A DNA stretch of 64,000 nucleotides from Lachnospiraceae bacterium. GTDB lineage: Bacteria; Bacillota; Clostridia; Lachnospirales; Lachnospiraceae. Both the position numbers and the translations under genes were made by a program. The DNA is taken from NCBI GenBank assembly GCA_017474455.1, contig JAFVHP010000037.1:1-64000 (forward strand), in the 5' to 3' direction. The notes beneath the pieces were generated by a model. It saw only the letters and a program-made list of their open reading frames with translations. It ran no database searches and had not been told where the DNA came from. Positions 1 to 7,954 of this stretch are shown here, in pieces; the first letter of the stretch is position 1, and each line of letters starts with the position of its first letter.

Positions 1-174
1 AGGAATTACGAAGATTTCTCCAAGTGTTCAAGATGCAGGCTGAAACAGTTTTGCCGCGGATGTCCTGCAGTGGCGAAAGGATATACGGGAGATTTTTACG
101 GAGACGATCCGCAATGCTGGGCGAGTGAAGAGAACGGCCTGCTGTATCGCAGGGAAGAAAGGAAGATCGGATAA
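1..174 (+). CDS. Radical SAM/SPASM protein, C-terminal end (partial)
   Basis: The window opens inside a reading frame that ends with TAA at 172-174. The 57 residues contain a Cys cluster, CSRCRLKQFCRGCPA, followed by a later Cys in DPQCW. This spacing is typical of the SPASM auxiliary iron-sulfur domain at the end of radical SAM enzymes such as peptide maturases and anSME-like proteins. The radical SAM core itself lies outside the window, so the substrate cannot be inferred. The stop overlaps the next ATG (TAATG), so the two genes are translationally coupled. The SPASM assignment is from motif recognition only. Confidence 0.65.
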   Translation, partial: RNYEDFSKCSRCRLKQFCRGCPAVAKGYTGDFYGDDPQCWASEENGLLYRREERKIG

Positions 175-776
175 TGGGAAATGAATTTGGAAGAGAACTG
201 TTTACAGAAGTCCACACCAGGGCTGAATTTCATTCAGACGGGACTGTCGAAGTGGTGAAAACGGACAAGGAACAGCCGGATGAGAATACATATCTGAAAA
301 GGAAAGATATCGTATTCCATAACGGAACGATCGAGGTGGATGTCTGCGGAAAGCTCCTGGCCGACGCGCCGGATTATGCCAGAGGGTTTATCGGGATCGC
401 TTTCCGGGCAAATGAGAACGACAGTGAATTTGAGTCTTTCTATATCCGTCCCACAAACGGAAAAGACTGTACTGACCCTGTCCGGAAAGCACACGGATGC
501 CAGTATTTTTCTTATCCCGGATATACCTTTTCTTATTTTCGTGAATTCGGGATCGGCGGATATGAGGGAAGCGTGGACACGATCGCCCTGAATGAGTGGA
601 GCCATATCCGTGCCGAGATAACGGATGACCGGGGAGTGTTCTTTGTTGACGGCAATAAGGTACTTGAGGTGAACGGGTTCAAGCACGGGCCAAAGATGAG
701 AGGCGCGGTCGGACTGTATGTGGATATCGGAACAGACGGGTTTTTTAAAAACCTGAAGATAGAATGTGCCGACTGA
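174..776 (+). CDS. LamG/concanavalin A-like (DUF1080-type) protein
   Basis: 200 residues with no signal peptide or membrane segment, so probably cytoplasmic. The pattern GFIGIAFR ... FYIRPTNG ... NEWSHIRAEI ... FFVDGNKVLEVN ... GAVGLYVDIGTDGFFKNL is that of a single ConA-like jelly-roll domain as found in DUF1080/LamG proteins, which often bind or cleave sugars. No catalytic residues can be assigned. The start codon overlaps the stop of the SPASM gene by one base and the next gene begins 22 bases downstream, so it is part of the same operon. Enzymatic or carbohydrate-binding role is unresolved. Confidence 0.55.
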   Translation: MGNEFGRELFTEVHTRAEFHSDGTVEVVKTDKEQPDENTYLKRKDIVFHNGTIEVDVCGKLLADAPDYARGFIGIAFRANENDSEFESFYIRPTNGKDCTDPVRKAHGCQYFSYPGYTFSYFREFGIGGYEGSVDTIALNEWSHIRAEITDDRGVFFVDGNKVLEVNGFKHGPKMRGAVGLYVDIGTDGFFKNLKIECAD

Positions 777-798
777 AAAAAATAAGGTGAAGCAACTT

Positions 799-1752
799 AT
801 GAGAGCAGTGGTATTATCCCGGGTCACGAATGCCGCAGATATCAGGCTTTCCGAAGTACCTGTGCCAAAAGTCCGCCCCGGATGGGTGCTGATAAAGGTA
901 AAGGCTTTCGGCCTCAATCATTCTGAAAAGCTCCTGCGGCAGAGCGAAATACAGGCGGACTATATCCGTAAGCCGGTCATTCCCGGTATCGAGTGTGCCG
1001 GAGAGGTCGCCGACCCGTCGGATACGGGCCTGCCCGCCGGACAGAAGGTCATCGCGCTGATGGGCGGTATGGGTCGATCCTTTAACGGCAGCTATGCGGA
1101 GTATGCCCTGCTCCCGGCGCAGAATGTTTTTGCGATCGAGAGCGATCTTCCGTGGGAAGTTCTCGGGGCTGTTCCGGAAACGTATTTTACCGCGTGGGGA
1201 AGTCTTTTCGAATGTCTTTGCCTGACGGTCGGGGATACGCTGCTGATCCGGGGCGCCACATGCGCGCTCGGCTATGCTGCCATGCAGCTCGCAAAAGCTC
1301 TGGGCTGTAAGGTGATCGCCACGACGCACAGGACGGAAAAACTGCCTCTCATCGCCGCAGCGGATGAAAGCATCCTCGATGGAGGAAGGCTGACGGGGGT
1401 GCTGCGCGGCGTTACGAAAGCGCTCGACCTGGTCGGCCCCAGGAGTCTCAAAGACACGCTGACTGCGGTCGAAAAGGGTGCAATAGTCTGCCAGACCGGC
1501 ATCCTTGGCGGCATTTATACCCTGAACGGCTTCGATCCCATCAAGGACATTCCGAACGGCGTATACCTTACCGGTTTTTTCTCCAATTATCCGTCCCGGA
1601 AGATCATTGATGAGATATTTGCCTTTATTCATGAAAAGAAGCTAATCCCGGTCTGCGGGAAAGTGTTTGATTTCGAACATCTCCGGGATGCCGTCGCAGC
1701 GCAGGAGGAAGGTACTGTCAACGGCAAGATCGTTGTGGTGATGAAAGAGTAA
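799..1752 (+). CDS. Zinc-independent MDR-family quinone oxidoreductase-like protein
   Basis: 317 residues of the medium-chain dehydrogenase/reductase superfamily. The N-terminal GroES-like domain (PGWVLIKVKAFGLNHSE, PGIECAGEV) is followed by a Rossmann domain with the nucleotide motif RGATCALGYAAMQLAKALG, typical of NADPH quinone oxidoreductases. The Cys/His ligands for catalytic zinc of alcohol dehydrogenases are not evident. I place the start at ATG 799, giving MRAVVLSRV, because an AAGGTGA ribosome site sits about 9 bases upstream; the GTG at 766 overlaps the previous gene. It lies directly before the macrodomain gene. Oxidoreductases have been reported near macro/sirtuin loci, which may link it to the same redox response. 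Confidence 0.75.
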   Translation: MRAVVLSRVTNAADIRLSEVPVPKVRPGWVLIKVKAFGLNHSEKLLRQSEIQADYIRKPVIPGIECAGEVADPSDTGLPAGQKVIALMGGMGRSFNGSYAEYALLPAQNVFAIESDLPWEVLGAVPETYFTAWGSLFECLCLTVGDTLLIRGATCALGYAAMQLAKALGCKVIATTHRTEKLPLIAAADESILDGGRLTGVLRGVTKALDLVGPRSLKDTLTAVEKGAIVCQTGILGGIYTLNGFDPIKDIPNGVYLTGFFSNYPSRKIIDEIFAFIHEKKLIPVCGKVFDFEHLRDAVAAQEEGTVNGKIVVVMKE

Positions 1753-1764
1753 AAAGGAGACGGC

Positions 1765-2586
1765 ATGGATCAGCAGGAACGGCTGGATTACCTGGTCAGA
1801 CAGTTCAGGGACGAATCCGCACAGTACAGGGATCTGGAGATCCCGGCGGACACTGAAGGAAAGAAGCGCGTCCTCCGGTCCCTGATGAATATCCGTATGC
1901 CCAAAATGATGGCGCCTTCCGTCGTCGCCGTACAGAATGAATACCTGCAGGAGCGGAACCGGGAAAAGGGAATCATATCCGTTGACGGGATACCGGTGAT
2001 CGCCGAATCGGGCAGCAGGCATGCTTTTGCTGACCGGCTTTGTGTCTGGCAGGGCGATATCACGGGAATTGCCGCCGACGCCATCGTGAACGCGGCCAAT
2101 TCGCAGATGCTGGGCTGCTTTGTCCCGATGCATACCTGCATTGACAATTGCATCCATACCTTCGCGGGGATCCAGCTGCGGGCGGAATGCGGCCGCCGTA
2201 TGGACAGGCTCCGCGCCAAATACGGCAGCGGTTATGAACAGCCGACAGCGGTCCCGATGCTGACAGACGGTTACAATCTGCCGGCAAAGCATGTGATCCA
2301 TATCGTGGGACCTATCGTACAGTACCGGCTGACGCCGGAGCTGGAAGAAGATCTGGCCGCCTGTTACCGGAATACATTGGAGCTATGCGCACAGAACGGG
2401 TTCAGATCCGTGGCATTCTGCTGTATCTCCACGGGCGTTTTCCGTTTTCCGGGCAAAAGGGCTGCACAGATCGCGGTAAAGACCGTTACGGAATGGATGG
2501 AAGCACACCGGGAACAGAATATCAGGGTGATCTTCAATGTTTTTAAAGACGAGGACAGGGAATACTATGAAGAGGAGCTGCTCTGA
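1765..2586 (+). CDS. Macrodomain protein-ADP-ribose hydrolase (zinc-type)
   Basis: 273 residues. The macrodomain begins near residue 90 with the ADP-ribose loop GDITGIAADAIVNAAN and continues through NLPAKHVIHIVGP and ISTGVFRFPGKRAA. The Cys/His-rich segment GCFVPMHTCIDNCIH matches the zinc-containing macrodomains that sit beside class M sirtuins and remove ADP-ribose from target proteins. About 90 N-terminal residues are helical, as in that subfamily. An AGGAGA ribosome site precedes ATG 1765, 13 bases after the oxidoreductase. The sirtuin follows directly, so writer and eraser are probably co-expressed. Family-level function is well founded; the substrate here is unknown. Confidence 0.85.
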   Translation: MDQQERLDYLVRQFRDESAQYRDLEIPADTEGKKRVLRSLMNIRMPKMMAPSVVAVQNEYLQERNREKGIISVDGIPVIAESGSRHAFADRLCVWQGDITGIAADAIVNAANSQMLGCFVPMHTCIDNCIHTFAGIQLRAECGRRMDRLRAKYGSGYEQPTAVPMLTDGYNLPAKHVIHIVGPIVQYRLTPELEEDLAACYRNTLELCAQNGFRSVAFCCISTGVFRFPGKRAAQIAVKTVTEWMEAHREQNIRVIFNVFKDEDREYYEEELL

Positions 2587-2619
2587 TCAGTCAGAGTGTG
2601 CCATAAGGAGGCCAGTGTA

Positions 2620-3537
2620 GTGGAGAGGCAGATCTATATACGTCCTTACGATACGCCCGAAGGGACAGAAAAACTGAAAAACGCGATTCAGGAAGCAGAA
2701 GCTGTGATCATCGGTGCCGGCGCGGGACTGTCCACGTCGGCCGGTTTTATATATACGGGTGAACGGTTTGAGAAGTACTTCCCGGACTTCATCGCAAAAT
2801 ATCATTTCGAGGACATGTACTCCGGCGGTTTTTATGCGATGCAATGGCCTGCTGAGGAACTTTGGGCTTACTGGAGCCGGTATATCTATATCAATCGTTA
2901 CATGGATCCGCCGAAGCCTGTTTATGAGGAGCTTCTGGAGCTTGTGAAGGATAAGGACTATTTCGTTCTGACCACAAATGTGGATCACTGCTTCCAAAAG
3001 GCAGGATTCGATAAGCACAGGCTTTTCTACACACAGGGGGATTATGGCCTGTGGCAGTGCAGTAAGCCATGCCATAAGAAGACATACAGTAATGAGGAGA
3101 CTGTTCGTAAGATGGTTCTGGCTCAGGGGGTTGTCATCGGAGACGATGGCACGCTGGAGGTTCCGGAAGGGACGGAGCTTAGGATGACAATCCCATCCGA
3201 ACTGATTCCTCGCTGTCCTGTCTGTGGTGAACCTATGAGCATGAATCTCCGGGCAGATGACAGCTTTGTCGAGGACGAAGGCTGGCATATGGCAGCCGGA
3301 CGGTATTCAGACTTCCTTCGCAGACATCAAAACATGAAAACTCTTTTTCTGGAAGCTGCAGTCGGCTTTAACACGCCGGGCATAGTGAAGTACAGCTTCT
3401 GGCAGATGACGAACGAGTGGAAGGATGCTGCCTATGTCTGCCTGAACTACGGCCAGGCTTATGCTCCGGATGAGATCAAGTCAAAATCTATTTGTATCAA
3501 CGGTGATATCGGGGAGATCCTCTCCCAGCTCAAATAA
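2620..3537 (+). CDS. Class M sirtuin (SirTM), probable protein ADP-ribosyltransferase
   Basis: 305 residues from GTG 2620, chosen because AAGGAGG ends 8 bases upstream; an earlier in-frame GTG at 2596 has no such site. The NAD-binding motif is GAGAGLSTSAG, then TTNVDH, and two Cys pairs (WQCSKPC and RCPVCG) that form the structural zinc site. Where canonical sirtuins have the catalytic His, this protein reads YTQGDYG, with Gln, as in the SirTM class that ADP-ribosylates a lipoylated GcvH-like protein instead of deacetylating. It follows the macrodomain gene. The usual partners GcvH-L and LplA2 are not in the window. Confidence 0.85.
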   Translation: MERQIYIRPYDTPEGTEKLKNAIQEAEAVIIGAGAGLSTSAGFIYTGERFEKYFPDFIAKYHFEDMYSGGFYAMQWPAEELWAYWSRYIYINRYMDPPKPVYEELLELVKDKDYFVLTTNVDHCFQKAGFDKHRLFYTQGDYGLWQCSKPCHKKTYSNEETVRKMVLAQGVVIGDDGTLEVPEGTELRMTIPSELIPRCPVCGEPMSMNLRADDSFVEDEGWHMAAGRYSDFLRRHQNMKTLFLEAAVGFNTPGIVKYSFWQMTNEWKDAAYVCLNYGQAYAPDEIKSKSICINGDIGEILSQLK

Positions 3538-3558
3538 AACTGAAGGGAGGTTTTCTTT

Positions 3559-5061
3559 ATGAAGAACTTAAGAAAGATGATCGCGCTCCTGTTGGCCGCA
3601 CTGCTTGCTCTCAGCCTTGCAGCCTGCGGAAGCAGCGCATCCACTGATTCCAACAATACAACTGCTGCAGCCGGGCAGTCTGAGAATGTAAAGTCCGATG
3701 AAAGCACTGAAAACGCAGATACAGAGAGCAATGTTCCCGGAGATTTTTCCGGGAAAGCTCCGGAAGGCGGCCCCGGCGGCACTCCTCCTGATGGAAACGG
3801 CGGTCCGGGCGGTATACCCGGAGGAGTCCCCGGTGGGAGCAGTGCGGATATCGATTATTCCGGTTCAGTGGAGATCACTTCAGCTGATTCTCAGAGCGGC
3901 CAGACCTATGCCAGCAGCACGGCAGACGAGAGCGCTCTCCTGATCGCTGCCTCTGATGAAGTAACGATCACGAATCCGACGGTGACGAAAACCGGCGACT
4001 CGGACGGCGGCGACAACTGCAACTTCTATGGCCTGAACGCAGCAGTCCTTGTGAAGGACGGTTCTACAACGACCATCACCGGCGGAACGATCGCTTCAGA
4101 CGCAGACGGCGCAAACGGCGTGTTCAGCTATGGCGGCAACGGTGGTCAGAACGGAGCCTCCGGCGACGGTACCACTGTGATCATCCGCGATACGACTATT
4201 ACGACCACAGGAAACGGTTCCGGCGGCATCATGACGACAGGCGGCGGCGTCACCTACGCCTACGATCTGAACGTAACGACCAGCGGACAGTCTTCCGCAG
4301 CGATCCGTACCGACAGAGGCGGCGGAACGGTTTACGTGGACGGCGGTACCTATACCTCCAATGGCCTGGGTTCCCCCGCGATCTACTCCACAGCAGAGAT
4401 CCATGTGGCCAATGCGACTCTTGTCTCGAACCTTTCTGAGGGTGTCTGCATTGAAGGCCTGAATTCCATTGAACTGACGGACTGCGACCTGACCGCGAAC
4501 AACACCAGGTGCAACGGCAACGCCACCTTCCTGGACAGCATCATGATCTACCAGTCCATGTCCGGAGACGCGGACAGCGGTACCAGCTATTTCACCATGA
4601 CCGGCGGCAGCCTCACCAGCAAGAACGGACATGTCTTCCATGTGACCAACACCAATGCGGTCATCACGCTGGAAGGCGTCACGATCACCAACGAGGACAG
4701 TGAGGATATTCTCCTTTCCGTCTGCGACGACGGATGGAGCGGCGGCAGCAACGAGGCGACGCTGAACGCTTCTGCCCAGGAGCTCTCCGGAGCGATCAAA
4801 GTCGGCAGCAATTCCACGCTGACACTGAACCTGACGAACGGTTCCAGCTTCGAAGGCTATATTGGCGGCAGTATCACCAATGCCAGCGGAACGACTGTTT
4901 CCACTGAGACTGGCACAGTTGCCGTTACCCTCGACAGCACCAGCACCTGGACGCTGACCGGCGACAGCTATGTGTCTGAGTTCAACGGTGATGCGGCAAA
5001 TGTGATCAGTAATGGTTTCACGCTCTACGTGAACGGTGTGGCGCTAAGCGGTACCAATTAA
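3559..5061 (+). CDS. Surface lipoprotein with beta-helix repeats
   Basis: 500 residues. The N-terminus is a lipoprotein signal peptide (MKNLRKMIALLLAALLALSLAACGSS) with lipobox LAAC. Next comes a Ser/Thr linker and a Gly/Pro-rich stretch around residues 58-95 (GGPGGTPPDGNGGPGG), then a long run of short T/G/N/I-rich strands such as TTTITGGTIAS and TYFTMTGGSLTS-like turns, typical of a right-handed parallel beta-helix. The product is probably anchored on the outer face of the membrane and exposed. No catalytic motif is visible; adhesion or polysaccharide binding are possible. GGGAGG lies upstream of the ATG, 21 bases after the sirtuin gene, so it may share that transcript. Confidence 0.7.
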   Translation: MKNLRKMIALLLAALLALSLAACGSSASTDSNNTTAAAGQSENVKSDESTENADTESNVPGDFSGKAPEGGPGGTPPDGNGGPGGIPGGVPGGSSADIDYSGSVEITSADSQSGQTYASSTADESALLIAASDEVTITNPTVTKTGDSDGGDNCNFYGLNAAVLVKDGSTTTITGGTIASDADGANGVFSYGGNGGQNGASGDGTTVIIRDTTITTTGNGSGGIMTTGGGVTYAYDLNVTTSGQSSAAIRTDRGGGTVYVDGGTYTSNGLGSPAIYSTAEIHVANATLVSNLSEGVCIEGLNSIELTDCDLTANNTRCNGNATFLDSIMIYQSMSGDADSGTSYFTMTGGSLTSKNGHVFHVTNTNAVITLEGVTITNEDSEDILLSVCDDGWSGGSNEATLNASAQELSGAIKVGSNSTLTLNLTNGSSFEGYIGGSITNASGTTVSTETGTVAVTLDSTSTWTLTGDSYVSEFNGDAANVISNGFTLYVNGVALSGTN

Positions 5062-5114
5062 TCACCGCTTTCAGGAAAAGCTTTTAAAATTCAAACATAG
5101 TTAATCTGACATTA

Positions 5115-5183
5115 ACTCCCGTGCATCGCAATGGTGTATCAATCAACAGTGATATTGAAGAGGTGCTGCGGGAGCTTGCATGA
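5115..5183 (+). pseudogene. Possible remnant of a second sirtuin C-terminus
   Basis: An open stretch ends with the peptide GVSINSDIEEVLRELA and a TGA at 5181. It resembles the last residues of the class M sirtuin 1.6 kb upstream (SICINGDIGEILSQLK): I-N-x-D-I-x-E-x-L is shared. No upstream homologous coding sequence, start codon or ribosome site accompanies it. I infer a decayed duplicate or recombination scar, but the match is short and could be chance. Confidence 0.3.
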
Positions 5184-5193
5184 TATGCTTCCC
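5170..5193. terminator. Weak hairpin between convergent genes
   Basis: GGGAGCTTGCAT and ATGCTTCCC form an imperfect stem between the lipoprotein gene and the convergent MFS gene. There is no clear T-run on either strand, so termination is only a guess from position. Confidence 0.25.
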
Positions 5194-5201
5194 GGATATG
5201 C

Positions 5202-6401
5202 TTAATCTGCCCTATGGACTGTCCTTTTAAGGATAAGCAGACTTACGGTCAGCAATACCGGGAATACCGTCGCTGCCAGGAGGCCTGTTTTAAGGTCGCC
5301 GCCCGATGCGCCGGAAACACCGCCGACGAGCGCAGGGCCTGCGGAACCGCCCAGATCACCGGCAAGCGCGAGGAGGGCAAACATAGCCGTGCCGCCTTTC
5401 GGACACTTCTGCGACGAGATCCTCAGCGAACCGGGCCACATGATGCCGACGGAAATGCCGCACAGGGCGCAGCCCGCAAGGCCCAGGACCGGGGATGACG
5501 CCAGCGATGCCAGAAGATAGCATAAGAAACAGAGCAGGCCGCAGCAGAGCATTGTCCTGACCAGATCGAGCTTTTCGCTCTTCGCGCCGTACACGGCGCG
5601 GGATATACCCATCAATACGGAAAAAAGACAGGGACCTGCCAGGTCCCCGACAGTCTTGCTTACTCCGAGAGCTGATTCAGTGAAGGCAGAAGCCCACTGT
5701 GCCATGGAGATCTCACATGCTCCGGAGCTCACCATCAGAAGCGCCAGAAGCCAGAAGAGCGGTGTGCGGAACAGCTGTCTGATGCCCATACTCTCCCCGT
5801 CTTCTACCAGCCGTTCGATAGGACATGAAATGAAATTGAAGGCGTTGACAAAGGGCAGCACTGCCCAGAGCACCGCAAGGATACGCCAGTGCTGTGTCCC
5901 GAACAGCACAAAGAACAGCGTCGAACCCAGGATCACCCCCACTGAACCCCAGCAGTAGAACGAATGCAGCAGGCTCATCATGCCGTCCTTATTCTCAAAC
6001 GGGCACGCCTCGACGATAGGACTGATCAGGACTTCGATGAGGCCGGAACCGACGGCGTACAGAATGACCGCGGCTATGATCCCCGCCAGCGGTAAAGGCA
6101 AAGCGTCAGGCAGAAAAGCCAGGGCTGCCAGGCCGGCAGCCGAAAGCACCTGGGACGCAACGACGCAGACCCTGAATCCGATCCTGTCGGCAAACTTAGC
6201 CGCCGCAAGGTCAGTCACGAGCTGGGCCAGATAAAATGTAAGAGGGATAACGGCGAGCTGTTCGATCGTCAGCCGGTAGGTCCTGCTGAAGGTTATAAAC
6301 AGAAGTGGCGCGAAATTGGCGGCGATCGCCTGCGTAACAAATCCCAGGTAACAGGCGATAAGTGTTTTTCTGTATTTGGACTGTGCTGTCATATATATCA
6401 T
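5202..6401 (-). CDS. MFS transporter
   Basis: 399 residues with about twelve hydrophobic segments and a central hydrophilic region (SCPIERLVEDGESMG), typical of a major facilitator. Features such as KFADRIGFRVCVV after the second helix match the MFS loop 2-3 signature, and FENKDGMMSLLHSFYCWGSVGVILG resembles sugar-type MFS proteins (FucP-like group). The substrate cannot be assigned. Start could be ATG 6401 or the in-frame ATG ending at 6392; only a poor GAAAGA ribosome site is seen. The gene is divergent from the Gfo/Idh oxidoreductase, which may be functionally linked. Confidence 0.8.
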   Translation of the reverse strand: MIYMTAQSKYRKTLIACYLGFVTQAIAANFAPLLFITFSRTYRLTIEQLAVIPLTFYLAQLVTDLAAAKFADRIGFRVCVVASQVLSAAGLAALAFLPDALPLPLAGIIAAVILYAVGSGLIEVLISPIVEACPFENKDGMMSLLHSFYCWGSVGVILGSTLFFVLFGTQHWRILAVLWAVLPFVNAFNFISCPIERLVEDGESMGIRQLFRTPLFWLLALLMVSSGACEISMAQWASAFTESALGVSKTVGDLAGPCLFSVLMGISRAVYGAKSEKLDLVRTMLCCGLLCFLCYLLASLASSPVLGLAGCALCGISVGIMWPGSLRISSQKCPKGGTAMFALLALAGDLGGSAGPALVGGVSGASGGDLKTGLLAATVFPVLLTVSLLILKRTVHRAD

Positions 6402-6418
6402 TCTTTCAATTCATCTAT

Positions 6419-6446
6419 TTGAATCTCTGTAGGAACAGTATATCAT
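6419..6446 (+). promoter_or_regulatory. Candidate promoter for the Gfo/Idh gene
   Basis: TTGAAT (6419-6424), 16 bases, TATCAT (6441-6446), 48 bases before GTG 6494. It sits in the short divergent region shared with the MFS gene. Confidence 0.35.
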
Positions 6447-6493
6447 CAAAAATGTATCGATATCATACTTTGCACAATGAGGAGGCAGGGACC

Positions 6494-7468
6494 GTGAACA
6501 GAGTAAAATGGGGAATTCTCGGGACGGCGAACATAGCGCGCTGGGGTATGATCCCCGGGATGAAACAGGCAGACAACTGTGAGCTGTACGCGATCGCTGG
6601 AAGAAGCGCGGAAAAAGCGAAGAAGTATCAGGAAGATTACGGTTTTCACAAAGCTTACGGAAGTTACGATGAGCTGCTCATGGATGAAGACGTCCAGGCA
6701 GTATACATACCCCTTCCGAACAGTCTCCATAAAGAATGGGTAATTGCGGCGCTGAAAGCCGGGAAACATGTCCTGTGTGAAAAGCCCCTTGCCCTGAATG
6801 CGGATGATGCAAAGGAAATGTTCCGGACAGCCGAAAAAGAGGGAAGATACCTGATGGAGGCTTATGCGTATCTTCACACTCCGTACGTTGCCAGCCTGCA
6901 GGAGATCGTGAAGAGCGGGGCGATCGGCGAGGTCGATTATCTGGAAACAGCCTTCATCACGCAGGACTATAAAGAGGATATCAGGCTCCATAAGGAACTG
7001 GGCGGAGGAGCCATGTACGATCTTGGCTGTTACTGTACGACGATGATCCTGTCCCTGGTCGATTCCGATCCCGTATTCGTCAGGGCCGGGGCGGAGTTCT
7101 CCGATCTTGGAGTAGATAAGATGACAGCCGGCCTGATCCGGTTTGAAAACGGTGTCAGGGCTTCCTTTAACGTCGGAATGATCCTCGGAAAGAATACGGA
7201 TTTCAGGTTCGACAGGCTATACGTACACGGAAATAAGGGCTGCATCCTGTCAAACGTGGCATATAACCAGGAAGGAAACGCCAGGTACACGATAAATACG
7301 CCGGACGGAACCATCGAAAAGAGCATGTCCGTACGGAATAACTATGCGCTTGAAGTCGAACAGTTCGGCAGATGCCTTCTGGACGGGGAAAGACCGTATA
7401 TTACACCGGAGTTTTCCGTTAAGAACGCGCAGCTGATGGACAGGATACTGGATGAGGCCGGATACTGA
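6494..7468 (+). CDS. Gfo/Idh/MocA-family NAD(P)-dependent oxidoreductase
   Basis: 324 residues. The N-terminus MNRVKWGILGTANIA is the Rossmann nucleotide-binding motif, and HVLCEKPLALN contains the conserved Lys of the EKP motif. The C-terminal half (GGGAMYDLGCY, GVRASFNVGM) is the typical alpha/beta substrate domain. I take GTG 6494 as start, since GAGGAGG ends about nine bases upstream; a longer frame exists upstream without support. Members act on sugars, inositols or their derivatives; the substrate is not evident. It may act with the divergent MFS transporter. Confidence 0.85.
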   Translation: MNRVKWGILGTANIARWGMIPGMKQADNCELYAIAGRSAEKAKKYQEDYGFHKAYGSYDELLMDEDVQAVYIPLPNSLHKEWVIAALKAGKHVLCEKPLALNADDAKEMFRTAEKEGRYLMEAYAYLHTPYVASLQEIVKSGAIGEVDYLETAFITQDYKEDIRLHKELGGGAMYDLGCYCTTMILSLVDSDPVFVRAGAEFSDLGVDKMTAGLIRFENGVRASFNVGMILGKNTDFRFDRLYVHGNKGCILSNVAYNQEGNARYTINTPDGTIEKSMSVRNNYALEVEQFGRCLLDGERPYITPEFSVKNAQLMDRILDEAGY

Positions 7469-7497
7469 TCTCAAATACCACGCCCGCAAAAACGATG

Positions 7498-7503
7498 TAT
7501 AAT
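7498..7503 (+). promoter_or_regulatory. -10 element upstream of yccF
   Basis: A perfect TATAAT lies 55 bases before the yccF start in a 90-base gap. No convincing -35 hexamer is visible at 16-18 bases upstream. Confidence 0.35.
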
Positions 7504-7558
7504 AGTCAGGCAGTGTTATCAGGCTGTTTTCACTGTTTTATGAAAGGTAAATGGAATA

Positions 7559-7918
7559 ATGAGTCTTTTGGGTAATATTCTCTGGATCATTTTCGGAGGT
7601 CTTTTGAGCGCTCTCGGGTGGCTTCTGGCGGGATGCCTCTGGTGCATTACGATCATCGGTATCCCGGTCGGCCTGCAGTGCTTCAAAATGGCGGGCCTTT
7701 CGTTGTGCCCGTTCGGCAAAGAGGTATATTACGAAGGACAGGCTGTATCGTTTCTGCTGAATATCATCTGGTTCCTGGTCAGCGGGTGGGCTCTTGCGCT
7801 GTCCAATTTCCTGATGGGCGTCCTGCTGTGCATAACCATCATCGGCATTCCCTTCGGGAAACAGTTCTTCAAGATCGCGAAATTATCTCTGCGCCCCTTC
7901 GGTGCAGTAGTAAGGTAG
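7559..7918 (+). CDS. YccF domain-containing membrane protein
   Basis: 119 residues with two internally similar halves, each with a hydrophobic segment followed by CITIIGIP and then F-K-x-A-x-L-SL-PFG (ITIIGIPVGLQCFKMAGLSL and ITIIGIPFGKQFFKIAKLSL). This duplicated pattern defines the YccF family of small inner-membrane proteins of unknown function. ATG 7559 is preceded by AAGGTAAATGG. The phosphatase gene starts 36 bases downstream, so the two may be co-transcribed. Confidence 0.85.
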   Translation: MSLLGNILWIIFGGLLSALGWLLAGCLWCITIIGIPVGLQCFKMAGLSLCPFGKEVYYEGQAVSFLLNIIWFLVSGWALALSNFLMGVLLCITIIGIPFGKQFFKIAKLSLRPFGAVVR

Positions 7919-7954
7919 GCAGATATTCCGGGACAGACACAGAAAAGGATCATT

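Noticed and set aside
3759..3840. Collagen-like repeat in the lipoprotein
   Set aside because: Gly/Pro-rich but not in regular G-x-y triplets; better read as a flexible linker.
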